Positions 1 to 8,299 of a stretch of DNA of 64,000 bases are shown piece by piece. Numbering within the stretch: the stretch's first letter is position 1; each line of letters starts with the position of its first letter. The notes under the pieces are model-generated. The model searched no databases and was not told the DNA's origin. It saw nothing but the letters and a program-made list of their open reading frames with translations. A program made the translations under genes and the position numbers. The DNA is from Paraburkholderia acidipaludis NBRC 101816. GTDB lineage: Bacteria > Pseudomonadota > Gammaproteobacteria > Burkholderiales > Burkholderiaceae. Location: assembly GCF_000684975.1 (NCBI RefSeq), contig NZ_BAXZ01000023.1, positions 1 through 64,000 on the forward strand, in the 5' to 3' direction.

Positions 1-73
1 CGAACGCGTCCCGCGACGCGGCGGCCGGCGCGGGCGCGGCCTGACGGGCGTTGACTGAAGGCGTCGATTTCAT
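1..73 (-). CDS. N-terminus of a gene downstream of potF, probably the polyamine ABC transporter ATPase (partial)
   Basis: An ATG at 73 on the minus strand opens a frame that runs off the left edge of the window. It is preceded by a GGAGAC ribosome binding site and lies 35 bases after the stop of the PotF-type gene in the same direction. Only 24 residues are visible (starting MKSTPSVNAR), rich in Ala and Pro, and they carry no domain. In potFGHI operons the ATPase PotG follows PotF and often has such a variable N-terminal tail, so PotG is the likely identity. This rests on gene order, not on sequence similarity. Confidence 0.55.
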   Translation of the reverse strand, partial: MKSTPSVNARQAAPAPAAASRDAF

Positions 74-108
74 GATCGCAGTGTCTCCTTTGTCTCTGCT
101 TCAGATAG

Positions 109-1230
109 TCAGTGGCCCGTCTTGAGCTGGGCCCACAAACGGTTTTCAAGGCGCTGGATCTCGATCGGCAGCGACTTCAGCAGGGTCATCTTCTTGATGT
201 CCTCTTCGGACGGGTAGAGGCTCGCGTCTTGGGCGACGGCCGGCGTCACGAACGGACGAGCGGCGGCGTCGGCCGTGGGATAGAACACTTCGTTCGTGAT
301 CTGCGCGTTGACCTTCGGATCTTCGATGTAGTTGATCCACTTCATCGCGGCTTGCGGATGCGGGGCGTCCTTCGGCACGGCCATCATGTCGAACCACAGC
401 ACGCCGCCTTCCTTCACGTTCGAGAAACGGATGGTGTACGGACGCTTCGATTCCTCGGCGCGGCGGCGCGCGATGCCGACGTCGCCCGAGTACGCCACGG
501 CCACGCAGACGTCGTTGTTGGCGAGGTCGTTGATGTAGCCCGACGAATTGAACTGCGTGATGTACGGGCGAACTTTCTTCAGGACTTCGAACGCCGCCTG
601 ATAGTCGGCCGGGTTCGTGCTGTTCGGGTCCTTGTGCAGGTATTGCAGGGTCGCCGCGAACACGTCGGCGGGCTGGTCGAGGAACGAGACGCCGCAGCCC
701 TTCAGCTTCGAGAGATATTGCGGATCGAACACGAGGGCCCAGCTGTCCACGGGCGCCTTGTCGCCGAGCACTTTCTTGACGGCCTGCTCGTTATAGGCGA
801 CACCGTCGATACCGTAGGCCCAGGGCACACCGTACTGATTGCCCGGGTCGCTATCGGCAATCATCTTCATGAGCGTCGGGTTCAGGTTCTTCAGATTCGG
901 AATCTGCGATTTGTCGAGCTTCTGGTAGACGCCGGCCTGGATCTGCTTGGCCATGTAGTTCGACGAGGGCACGACGATGTCGTAGCCCGAGTTGCCCGCA
1001 AGCAGCTTGGCCTGCAGCGTGTCGTCGCTGTCGTAGTTGTCGTATTTGACCTTGATACCCGTTTGCTTTTCGAAGTCGGGGATCGTGTCCTTCGCAATGT
1101 AGTCGGACCAGTTATAGACGTTCAAGACGCCGTCGGCCGCCTCAGCAGGCTGGCTCGCGGCGACAGAAAGGCCCGCAAACAGGGTGGCTGCGGCCACAGT
1201 GGTCGCGCGACGAAGAGGGCAAAAGCTCAT
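109..1230 (-). CDS. potF: Polyamine (putrescine/spermidine) ABC transporter substrate-binding protein, PotF/PotD type
   Basis: Periplasmic binding protein of 373 residues that would deliver polyamines to an inner-membrane ABC importer. The first 31 residues form a signal peptide ending in SQPAEAA. The mature start, LNVYNWSDYIAKDTIPDFEK, is the hallmark of the PotD/PotF family, and the later YGVPWAYGIDGVAYN and WFDMMAVPKDAPH segments also fit. The length is normal. The start at 1230 is the only one that gives a complete signal peptide. It probably heads an operon with the ATPase gene whose beginning is visible at the left edge. The nearby oxidase, guanidinobutyrase and aldehyde dehydrogenase suggest that imported polyamines are degraded locally. 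Which polyamine is bound cannot be read from the sequence. Confidence 0.93.
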   Translation of the reverse strand: MSFCPLRRATTVAAATLFAGLSVAASQPAEAADGVLNVYNWSDYIAKDTIPDFEKQTGIKVKYDNYDSDDTLQAKLLAGNSGYDIVVPSSNYMAKQIQAGVYQKLDKSQIPNLKNLNPTLMKMIADSDPGNQYGVPWAYGIDGVAYNEQAVKKVLGDKAPVDSWALVFDPQYLSKLKGCGVSFLDQPADVFAATLQYLHKDPNSTNPADYQAAFEVLKKVRPYITQFNSSGYINDLANNDVCVAVAYSGDVGIARRRAEESKRPYTIRFSNVKEGGVLWFDMMAVPKDAPHPQAAMKWINYIEDPKVNAQITNEVFYPTADAAARPFVTPAVAQDASLYPSEEDIKKMTLLKSLPIEIQRLENRLWAQLKTGH

Positions 1231-1320
1231 GCTGGTATTTCCTGAAGGTAATGATCGGGCGCCGCCGCCGCCCGTTGAGCAAACCGCACAGCAAACGGCG
1301 TAACAAAAAGAATTGGCCGT

Positions 1321-1545
1321 TCAGGCCGTGAATGAAGGCGAGGGTCGTGACGATCGCTTTCGTAGCGCGATCGTGAACGCGGACAACCGCACCGGCGCCG
1401 GATAGCAGCCGGGCACCGAGCTGGAAAACGTGTCGATCTCGCCGAACAGCAGATCGAAGAGGGCGATCGATCGCGCGTGATGCGAGAGATCGCGAAGAGG
1501 TGCGAAGCCGAATGTCTCGACTTGCACGAAATTGCTTGCAACCAT
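1321..1545 (-). CDS. Small hypothetical protein upstream of potF
   Basis: A 74-residue frame (MVASNFVQVETFGFAPLRDL at its start) that I do not recognise. In its favour is a strong ribosome binding site (AGGAGTGGGAGACA directly before the ATG) and GC-rich third positions over about the first 50 codons. Against it, the last 15 codons lose that pattern and become Arg/Ser/Pro rich, as if the frame ran past a frameshift. It may be a leader or small protein co-transcribed with potF, or the front of a decayed gene. The 423-base gap between potF and the LysR gene contains nothing else I can name. Confidence 0.35.
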   Translation of the reverse strand: MVASNFVQVETFGFAPLRDLSHHARSIALFDLLFGEIDTFSSSVPGCYPAPVRLSAFTIALRKRSSRPSPSFTA

Positions 1546-1653
1546 TGTCTCCCACTCCTGTGGAATGCCCTGCCTGCACATGATGTGCGGCGCGGCGTGG
1601 AATTTTTTCATTGGGGCTGCTTTCGCCAGGCCTGATGCTGCCGCCACCCGCTG

Positions 1654-2643
1654 CTACCCGCTCAACACCGGCTCGTCCTCGTCGGCGCTCGCTATCGTGA
1701 TCGACCTCGCGACCACCCGATCGGGCCGATGGCGGGCATCGGTGCTTTGTCCATACACGTCGAGCAGATCTTCGACAAACGCGTCGACAATCGGCCTTGC
1801 CGCCGCGCTACGCCTCATGACGAGATGCAGCGGCACGTCGAAGCTGAACTCCGCCTTGCCGAGTGCCCGGATGAGCCCTCTTTGCTCGAACGGGGCCGCG
1901 TGATGGGCAGGGAGGTAGCCGACGTAGCCGCCCGACATGATCAGGATCGTCGCTGCCTCGATGCTGTCCGCGTGCGCCGTCACGCGGCGCTCCGTGAACC
2001 CCGTTTGTTCCTCCGGTATCGGGTAGCTGCGCCATACCCAATTGCGGCTCCTCAGGTCGTCCGCGGTGATCGGCGCTTGCGCGTGAAAGAGCGGATGCCC
2101 GCGACCGCAGTAAATGACCTGTCTTTCGGTGAAGAGCGGTTGGTAGACGAGCCCGGGCGCACGATGCCAGAAGTAGCCGATAGCGAGATCCAACTGGCGA
2201 TTGATGAGCCCTTCCTCCAGCTCCTGAGGCGACTTCACCTTCATCGAAATGCTCACCGCCTGGTCGCGCTGCTGGAATGCGCCTATGGCTTCGGCCACCC
2301 GCGTGTTCTCGACGAGCGGCGCATGGCCGATCAGGCCGATCGACAGCGTGCCCACCAGCTTGCGGTCGATCTCGCGCACGCGCGCCACGAATTCGCTCGT
2401 GGCGCTCATCAGCTCGCGAGCCGTCGCGGCAAAGCGCTCGCCCTTCGAGGTCAGCCGAAAGCCGCCGCGTCCCCGTTCGCAAAGCTTGAAGCCCACCCGC
2501 GCTTCGAGCACGGAGAGCTGCGTGCTGATCGTCGACTGACGCACGCCGAGCGACGCTTCGGCCGCCGTGATGCCGCGGGCGTCCACGACTGCCAGGAACA
2601 CACGGATCAGTCGCAAATCGAGGTCGGAGGTATTCGAAAACAT
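1654..2643 (-). CDS. LysR-family transcriptional regulator
   Basis: A regulator of 329 residues. The N-terminal helix-turn-helix lies at about residues 8-66 (LRLIRVFLAVVDARGITAAE, then QSTISTQLSVLEARVGFKLC), followed by the usual substrate-binding domain to about residue 300 and a charged tail. The ATG at 2643 has AGGA about 9 bases upstream. It lies 66 bases after the FAD oxidase gene in the same direction and may be co-transcribed with the cupin and oxidase genes. A role in controlling polyamine or amino-acid oxidation is inferred from position only. Confidence 0.9.
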   Translation of the reverse strand: MFSNTSDLDLRLIRVFLAVVDARGITAAEASLGVRQSTISTQLSVLEARVGFKLCERGRGGFRLTSKGERFAATARELMSATSEFVARVREIDRKLVGTLSIGLIGHAPLVENTRVAEAIGAFQQRDQAVSISMKVKSPQELEEGLINRQLDLAIGYFWHRAPGLVYQPLFTERQVIYCGRGHPLFHAQAPITADDLRSRNWVWRSYPIPEEQTGFTERRVTAHADSIEAATILIMSGGYVGYLPAHHAAPFEQRGLIRALGKAEFSFDVPLHLVMRRSAAARPIVDAFVEDLLDVYGQSTDARHRPDRVVARSITIASADEDEPVLSG

Positions 2644-2709
2644 CGTGATGCATCCTGCAATTCGGACTGCCTGGCACCGCTCGACCGCGGCGCGCAGGCC
2701 GTCGGTCGC

Positions 2710-4164
2710 TTACATCGGAAAGCCCATGGACTTCAGCCCGTTGATCCATGCGCGCTTCCAGCCGCCTTCCGCATCCGCGCCGTCGAACGCGTGGAAGGTG
2801 ATCTTGGCGCCTATCCAGCGGAACGGCTCTGGCGGAATCCACGTCGGACTCTGGTTGGCGATATCGAGCTTGCGTTCGGGACTACTGCGATCGAAGAGGA
2901 TGTTCAGGCCCATGAAGGCGCCGAACCGGCTTGCGGCCACGCCGAAGCCCGTGTAGCCCGCGACGAACACGCCCTTGCCGTCCAGGTAGCGCTTCGCGAA
3001 GACCGAACCGCGCGAGCAATAATCGATCGGCCCGCCCCACGCATGCGAAAAGCGCACGTCGGCGAGCTGCGGAAACGTCTTGTAGAACGCCTGCGCGAGC
3101 CGCGCATACGTTTCGCGCTGGCGATCCTGCTGCGGATCCGGATTGCCGTCGAAGTGATAGCTCACGAGTCCGCCGAAGATGATGCTGTTGGTGCGGGTCA
3201 GGCGGAAATAGTTGAGCTGGGTGCGCGTGTCGTAGATGCCCTGGCGATTCGTCCAGCCGATGCGCGCGAGCTGCTCGTCGGTGAGCGGCTCCGTGGCCAG
3301 CACATGGTCGCGCACCTGCATCACGCGGCGGTTGATATCGGGCACGCCGACTTTCGCCGTGCCGCTGCCGAACAGCACGCGCGGGGCGCGCACGCCGCCT
3401 TCAGGCGTCCTCACGTACACCGTGCTGCCCTCGTCGGCGACCGTCACGAGCGGCGTGTGCTCGTAAAGGCGAACGCCCAGCGAGAGCGCCGCGCGCTTGA
3501 GCCCCCATGCGAGCTTCGCGGGGTGCACGATGCCGCTGCGATTGCGCGACCACAGCGCGCCGGCGAAGAGCGGCGAGTCGAGCTGCTCCCGGGTTGCTTC
3601 GCGGCCGAGCAGCACCACGTCGTGTCCGTGGCTCTTGTGAAGCTCGTAGTCGGCGCGCAGATGGCCCAGATGATCGGGATCGACGGCCACGGTCATTTCG
3701 CCGTTCCATTCGATGTCCGCATCGATGCCGTAGCGCTTGAGCGTGGCCTCGAAGCCGTCGAGGTTATGCTGGCCGAACTGTTCGAGCTGGTCGATGTCGT
3801 TGGGAAACACGCGTACCGCGTTGGGCAGGCCATGCATCACCGAAGTGGAGATGATGCCGCCGGCGCGCCCCGAGGCGCCGTGCGCCACGAGGTTCGCCTC
3901 GATCACCACGACGTCCAGTTCGGGCATCAACTCTTTCGCTTGCACCGCTGCCCACAGGCCCGTGAAGCCGCCGCCGATGATGAGCAGGTCCGCCTTCGTT
4001 TCGCCGCTCAGTTCCGGTTCGGCGGAGGGTGCCGCGGGATTGTCGAGCCAATACGGGGAGAGCTTCGCGTTCGCAAGCGCGGCTTCGACGTCCGGCGTCA
4101 CCGGCGCGTGCCGGTCCCGGGCGGCCATCTTCGCCGCCGTTCTCCTCTCCATGATTTCACTCAT
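2710..4164 (-). CDS. FAD-dependent amine oxidoreductase of the DAO family (PuuB-like)
   Basis: A 484-residue flavoprotein. The dinucleotide-binding motif IIGGGFTGLWAA lies at about residues 47-58, followed by the acidic VVVIEA strand end and GASGRAGGIISTSVMH, typical of the D-amino-acid oxidase superfamily. The C-terminal half has AWGGPIDYCSRG and GYTGFGVAAS, as in gamma-glutamylputrescine oxidase PuuB and related enzymes. The family oxidises a secondary or primary amine and passes electrons to O2 or a quinone. The start at 4164 was chosen because AGAAAG precedes it; an open frame continues upstream but overlaps the cupin gene. The cupin gene ends 34 bases upstream, and polyamine genes flank it. 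The exact substrate is unknown. Confidence 0.87.
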   Translation of the reverse strand: MSEIMERRTAAKMAARDRHAPVTPDVEAALANAKLSPYWLDNPAAPSAEPELSGETKADLLIIGGGFTGLWAAVQAKELMPELDVVVIEANLVAHGASGRAGGIISTSVMHGLPNAVRVFPNDIDQLEQFGQHNLDGFEATLKRYGIDADIEWNGEMTVAVDPDHLGHLRADYELHKSHGHDVVLLGREATREQLDSPLFAGALWSRNRSGIVHPAKLAWGLKRAALSLGVRLYEHTPLVTVADEGSTVYVRTPEGGVRAPRVLFGSGTAKVGVPDINRRVMQVRDHVLATEPLTDEQLARIGWTNRQGIYDTRTQLNYFRLTRTNSIIFGGLVSYHFDGNPDPQQDRQRETYARLAQAFYKTFPQLADVRFSHAWGGPIDYCSRGSVFAKRYLDGKGVFVAGYTGFGVAASRFGAFMGLNILFDRSSPERKLDIANQSPTWIPPEPFRWIGAKITFHAFDGADAEGGWKRAWINGLKSMGFPM

Positions 4165-4198
4165 GATCTTTCTGATAGTGGCGCGCCGCGGCGCGACG

Positions 4199-4543
4199 TT
4201 ACGCGCGTTCGAGCACGACGTAGAACTTCTTGGCGTCTTCGAGCGTTTCCCAGCGGCCCGCGAAGCCGGCGGGCAGCAGGTAGCCCTGGCCGGCGCGGAA
4301 TTCCTTGCGGTTGCCGGCAACATCGGTCAGTGCAATGCGGCCCTCGGTCAGCCAGACCGCTTCGTCGGCCGCCGTTTCGGGGAAGTCGACGGAACCGACC
4401 TTGCCTTCCCACCAGCCGGCCACGTAGTTGCGGCTTTCGCCCGCCGCGCCGCGCCAGTCGATTTCGTCCATGCCGAATTCCAGCCTGGTGAATTCGCCTT
4501 CACCCGCGCCCAGCAACACGATGTCTTGAATCAGCTTGCTCAT
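4199..4543 (-). CDS. Small cupin-domain protein (DUF861/EutQ-like)
   Basis: A single-domain cupin of 114 residues. Its sequence ends GQGYLLPAGFAGRWETLEDA, the signature of the Cupin_3 family, small beta-barrel proteins that often sit beside DAO-type oxidases and aldehyde dehydrogenases in amine catabolism. The classical metal-binding histidines of cupins are absent, so a catalytic role is doubtful; a binding or sensing role is possible. The start at 4543 has GAG-rich sequence upstream. It is the first gene of the minus-strand run cupin, oxidase, LysR, and it diverges from the LuxR-type regulator. Confidence 0.85.
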   Translation of the reverse strand: MSKLIQDIVLLGAGEGEFTRLEFGMDEIDWRGAAGESRNYVAGWWEGKVGSVDFPETAADEAVWLTEGRIALTDVAGNRKEFRAGQGYLLPAGFAGRWETLEDAKKFYVVLERA

Positions 4544-4563
4544 TTTTATGTCTCGCTCAACCG

Positions 4564-4590
4564 TCGATAAGGTAAGCAGGAAGTTATCGA
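4564..4590. promoter_or_regulatory. Inverted repeat TCGATAA-N13-TTATCGA in the cupin/luxR divergent region
   Basis: Two perfect 7-base arms separated by 13 bases lie 21 bases upstream of the cupin start. The 185-base region between the divergent genes also holds a very GC-rich palindrome at 4644-4658. The TCGATAA element recurs inside the large hairpin at 5634-5682 on the other side of the LuxR-type gene, which makes a binding site for that regulator plausible but unproven. Confidence 0.35.
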
Positions 4591-4728
4591 TTCCGGCTTG
4601 CCCGGTATGCCCCGGATTCGGGGGGGGCAAACTTGCTTTTATCGCGGGGGGCCCCCGCTTTCGGCGCGGCGGTCCAACCGCGCAAAAGGCGCTGCTATAC
4701 TGGCGGCAACTGCCACAGGTAGAACGGC

Positions 4729-5616
4729 ATGCTGCTAAATACTTCCCCCTCCAGTAAAAACACCGACCCGCTTCCCGTCACGTTCAAGTCGATGGGCGAT
4801 ATGGTCGAGGTCATCGGGACACCTGACTTCGTGCCCCAATTGGCCAGGTTTCTCAACAGCGTGATTCCGATCGACGTCGCGCACGTGGAGCGCTCGCGCG
4901 TGGACGATACGATGCCGTCGGGGTATCGCTGCGAATGGATCGGCAGCAGCGGTATCGAAAGGGCCGACACGGAGATTTCGGAGGTCATGACGCTCTACTA
5001 CGAGCGCTTCCAGGCTAACGATCCCCTTTTCGCGGGCATACGCGGCAAGATTGGCACCTTGCTTGTGGTGCGCGACATCGAAGCGATTCCGCCAGGCGAA
5101 TTCCGCAAGCGCATTTACGACGATGTTTCGATCGGGCACGAATGCGTGCTGGCCCGCGGCACGCGCTTTGCCCAGCTTTCGATTGCGCTCGAGCGGTCGC
5201 TGGACCGCCCGTCCTTTTCGCTGGAAGAGATGCGGCAGTTTCGTTGCGTGAGCGACTTTCTCTTTCCCGCGCTGGAGTTGCACGCGTCCACCACGGCGGC
5301 ACGGCTCGTTGCGCAGAGAAAATCGACCGACGTTCCCCTAACCCGCTTCGACGCCATGGTCGCAGCCGGCGGCATTCGTCTGTCGAAACGCGAATACGAG
5401 GCTTGCAAGCACTTCATCTCCGGCAAGACCTTGCCCGAAACCGCGGAAATCCTCGGCGTGCGGCACGCTTCGGTGGAGTCCTATGCGAAGCGTGCGTTTG
5501 CGAAACTCGGTGTCGGCAACAAGCGCGAACTCGTGGCGCGGGTGACTGCCGCCTGCGAGCAGGGCGGCATTCGCGCTACCGCGGGCCACACCCAGCCCGA
5601 CACGATCTCAGGGTAA
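4729..5616 (+). CDS. LuxR-type (helix-turn-helix) transcriptional regulator
   Basis: A 295-residue regulator. The C-terminal LuxR helix-turn-helix lies at about residues 220-275 (LSKREYEACKHFISGKTLPE, then VESYAKRAFAKLGVGNKREL). The N-terminal 200 residues look like a sensory domain that I cannot assign; no acyl-homoserine-lactone signature or receiver aspartate is evident. The start at 4729 has an AGG-containing upstream stretch. The gene lies between the amine oxidase operon, which points away, and the guanidinobutyrase genes, which follow in the same direction after a strong hairpin. A regulator of either set is plausible. Confidence 0.85.
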   Translation: MLLNTSPSSKNTDPLPVTFKSMGDMVEVIGTPDFVPQLARFLNSVIPIDVAHVERSRVDDTMPSGYRCEWIGSSGIERADTEISEVMTLYYERFQANDPLFAGIRGKIGTLLVVRDIEAIPPGEFRKRIYDDVSIGHECVLARGTRFAQLSIALERSLDRPSFSLEEMRQFRCVSDFLFPALELHASTTAARLVAQRKSTDVPLTRFDAMVAAGGIRLSKREYEACKHFISGKTLPETAEILGVRHASVESYAKRAFAKLGVGNKRELVARVTAACEQGGIRATAGHTQPDTISG

Positions 5617-5633
5617 TCCCGCGCTTTCGCGGA

Positions 5634-5682
5634 AAAGACGCGGTGTTTACATCGATAACTTCGATGTAAACACCGCGTCTTT
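5634..5682. terminator. Perfect 22-base inverted repeat between the luxR-type gene and gbuA
   Basis: The arms at 5634-5655 and 5661-5682 are exact reverse complements around a 5-base loop (TAACT). The left arm starts AAAGACGCGG and the right arm ends CCGCGTCTTT, so on both strands the stem ends in a short T-run. It lies 18 bases after the stop of the LuxR-type gene and 70 bases before the gbuA start. A terminator is the simplest reading; a large operator is the alternative. Confidence 0.65.
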
Positions 5683-5752
5683 CGAATTTTTGCGCGCACG
5701 TTCTCCACTTATCATCGGCTCGATCGTTTTCACCGATGAGGAGACAGTCGCC

Positions 5753-6703
5753 ATGACGCGCGAATTCAACCAGCCGCTCGGCGGCAACGACATGCCGCGC
5801 TTTGGCGGTATCGCCACGATGATGCGGCTGCCGCACGCCGCCACCACCGAAGGGCTCGATGCCTGCTTCGTTGGCGTGCCGCTCGATATCGGCACCTCGA
5901 ACCGTCCCGGCGCCCGTTTCGGCCCGCGCCAGATCCGTACGGAGTCCGTATTGCTGCGTCCATACAACATGGCGACGCGCGCGGCGCCGTTCGATTCGCT
6001 GCAGGTGGCCGATATCGGCGACGTCGCCACCAATCCCTATGACCTCAAGGACTCGATTCGCCTGATCGAAGCCGCTTACGATCGCATTGTCGCCAACGGC
6101 TGCCGCCCCATCACGCTCGGCGGCGACCACACGATCGCGTGGCCGATCCTGCGTGCGCTGCACAAGAAGTACGGCAAGGTCGCCGTCGTGCACGTGGACG
6201 CGCACGCCGACGTCAACGACACGATGTTCGGCGAGAAGATCGCTCACGGCACGCCGTTTCGCCGCGCCGTGGAAGACGGGCTGCTGCAATGCGACAAGGT
6301 CACGCAAATCGGTCTGCGCGGCACCGGCTATCACGCCGACGACTTCGACTGGTGCCGCGCGCAAGGCTTCACGGTAGTGCAGGCCGAGGCCTGCTGGAAC
6401 CGTTCGCTGGTACCGCTCATGGAAGAGGTGCGCGCGCGCGTGGGCGACACACCCGTTTATCTGAGCTTCGACATCGACGGGCTCGATCCCGCCTTCGCGC
6501 CGGGTACGGGCACGCCCGAGGTAGCCGGCCTGACCGTGCAGCAAGGTCTGGAGATCTTGCGCGGCATGAAGGGGCTCAATGTCGTCGGCGCGGATCTCGT
6601 GGAAGTCTCGCCGCCCTACGACCAGGCTGGCACGACAGTGCTCGTGGGCGCGAATCTCGCCTACGAGATGCTCTGCGTGATGCCGGGCGTTCACTATCGT
6701 TGA
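5753..6703 (+). CDS. gbuA: Guanidinobutyrase / agmatinase (ureohydrolase)
   Basis: A manganese ureohydrolase of 316 residues that cleaves 4-guanidinobutyrate (or agmatine) to urea and the amine. All metal ligands are present: H126 in GGDH, D149, H151 and D153 in VHVDAHAD, D240 and D242 in FDIDG. The N-terminus NQPLGGNDMPRFGGIATMMR and the segment FVGVPLDIGTSNRPGARFGP recall Pseudomonas GbuA more than E. coli SpeB, so guanidinobutyrase is the preferred call; this is from memory of the family. The start at 5753 has GATGAGGAG upstream. The aldehyde dehydrogenase gene follows 11 bases downstream, fitting the arginine and agmatine route to 4-aminobutyrate. Confidence 0.9.
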   Translation: MTREFNQPLGGNDMPRFGGIATMMRLPHAATTEGLDACFVGVPLDIGTSNRPGARFGPRQIRTESVLLRPYNMATRAAPFDSLQVADIGDVATNPYDLKDSIRLIEAAYDRIVANGCRPITLGGDHTIAWPILRALHKKYGKVAVVHVDAHADVNDTMFGEKIAHGTPFRRAVEDGLLQCDKVTQIGLRGTGYHADDFDWCRAQGFTVVQAEACWNRSLVPLMEEVRARVGDTPVYLSFDIDGLDPAFAPGTGTPEVAGLTVQQGLEILRGMKGLNVVGADLVEVSPPYDQAGTTVLVGANLAYEMLCVMPGVHYR

Positions 6704-6714
6704 GGGCGCACACG

Positions 6715-8205
6715 ATGAACAGGACAGAATGGTTTGACGGCGGCGCCGGCGAGTTGCCCGTGCTGCCTGCCGCCCGTATTGCCGGGCGTGCCGTGCATGC
6801 GAGCGGCACCGAGGGCCGCAGCGCGATCTGCAACGCTTCCACCGGCGCCACGATAGGCTGGCAGGAGAGCGCGCTCGCCGCGCAGATCGACGAAGCCGTG
6901 CGCGCGGCGAGCGAGGCCTTCGTCGGCTGGCGTGACACCACGCCGGCGCAGCGCGGTGCAATCCTGCACAAGGTCGCCGATCTGGTCGAGGCCCGGCGCG
7001 ACGAACTGGCCGTGCTGCAGATGCGCGTGAGCGGCAAGCCTCCCGCGGAGGCCTCGACCGACGTGAGCGACGTAGCGGCGACTTTTGCCTGGTACGCCGA
7101 ACTGTGTACGCAAGCTGCCGCGTTCCACGCCGAGCCGGTGCCGCTCCCGGGCGCCGAGGTGGCGGCGGAGCGCTTTCACGATCCCGTCGGCGTGGCCGCG
7201 CTGATCGTACCGTGGAACTTTCCGATGGTGACGACGGCGTGGAAGCTGGCTCCCGCGCTCGCGGCCGGCTGCGCGGTCGTGCTCAAGCCGTCGGAGCTGA
7301 CCTCGCCCACGGAACACGCGCTCGTGGACCTGCTCGCCGAAGCCGGCGTGCCCGGGGGCGTGCTCAATGTCGTGAACGGCGGCGCCGAGGTGGGCGCGCT
7401 GCTTACGCGGCACCCGCTCATCGACAAGATTTCGTTCACCGGCAGCACGGCCGCCGGCAAGCATGTGATGCGCGCCGCAGCGGAGGACATGAAGCGCGTG
7501 ACGCTCGAACTGGGCGGCAAGTCTGCATTGATCGTGCGCGAGGATGCCGATGTCGATCTGGCTGTCTCGCTCGCGGTAGGCGGCGCGTTCGCGAACGCCG
7601 GGCAGATGTGCTCGGCCACCGCGCGCATTCTCGTGCACGACAGTCTGTACCGCAAGTTCATGGCGGCATTCGAAACGGCTGTGACCGCGCTCGTGGTCGC
7701 GCCGCCTGGAACCCAGGGGGCGGGAATGGGGCCGCTCATTTCGGCGGCGCAGCGCGCGCGCGTTCAGTCGCTCGTCGAGGCCGGCATCCGCGGCGGCGCG
7801 CAGGTCGCATTCCGCGGGCAAGACAGGGAGGATGCCGACGACGGCTTTTTCATGGCGCCCGTGGTGATTGCCGAACCGGCGGCCGACAACGTTCTGTGGA
7901 CCGAAGAGATTTTCGGCCCCGTTGCGTGCGTCAAGTCGTTTCGCACCGATGCCGATGCCATTGCGCTCGCCAACGACACGCGCTATGGGCTGGTGGCCAC
8001 GGTCGTCACGCGTAGCGAAGCCATGGCGCAACGCTATCGGCGCGCCGTGCGCGTGGGGCTCGTGTGGGTGAATACGCCGCAGCTCATCTATCCGCAGGTG
8101 TCGTGGGGCGGATTTGGCCTGAGCGGCATAGGGCGCGAATTGGGTCTTGCGGGCTTGCGCAGCTTCCAGGAGCTGCGGCACGCCATTCAGGTCTCGGTAT
8201 CCTGA
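6715..8205 (+). CDS. Aldehyde dehydrogenase, probably 4-guanidinobutyraldehyde/aminobutyraldehyde type
   Basis: An NAD(P)-dependent aldehyde dehydrogenase of 496 residues. Catalytic C299 lies in NAGQMCSATAR, the general base E265 in LELGGKS, and N168 in VPWNFP; the cofactor loop FTGSTAAGKH is at about 241-250. The start at 6715 has a GAGGG element upstream; the open frame extends further 5' only inside gbuA. Position right after gbuA suggests oxidation of 4-guanidinobutyraldehyde or 4-aminobutyraldehyde, like KauB or PuuC. The GQMCSA context also fits betaine aldehyde dehydrogenases, so the substrate stays open. Confidence 0.92.
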   Translation: MNRTEWFDGGAGELPVLPAARIAGRAVHASGTEGRSAICNASTGATIGWQESALAAQIDEAVRAASEAFVGWRDTTPAQRGAILHKVADLVEARRDELAVLQMRVSGKPPAEASTDVSDVAATFAWYAELCTQAAAFHAEPVPLPGAEVAAERFHDPVGVAALIVPWNFPMVTTAWKLAPALAAGCAVVLKPSELTSPTEHALVDLLAEAGVPGGVLNVVNGGAEVGALLTRHPLIDKISFTGSTAAGKHVMRAAAEDMKRVTLELGGKSALIVREDADVDLAVSLAVGGAFANAGQMCSATARILVHDSLYRKFMAAFETAVTALVVAPPGTQGAGMGPLISAAQRARVQSLVEAGIRGGAQVAFRGQDREDADDGFFMAPVVIAEPAADNVLWTEEIFGPVACVKSFRTDADAIALANDTRYGLVATVVTRSEAMAQRYRRAVRVGLVWVNTPQLIYPQVSWGGFGLSGIGRELGLAGLRSFQELRHAIQVSVS

Positions 8206-8251
8206 AGTTCAGGATTGCACATCGGTGCGTTACGCGGTGCGCCATGTGTCG

Positions 8252-8288
8252 CGTGTGCCGGTCCCGCCATGACGGGGACCGGCACACG
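8252..8288. terminator. Bidirectional hairpin terminator between convergent genes
   Basis: A perfect 14-base stem (CGTGTGCCGGTCCC and its complement) with a 9-base loop sits between the stop of the aldehyde dehydrogenase gene at 8205 and the stop of gntP at 8300. There is no clear T-run, but position and symmetry support termination in both directions. Confidence 0.7.
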
Positions 8289-8299
8289 AATCACACCCC

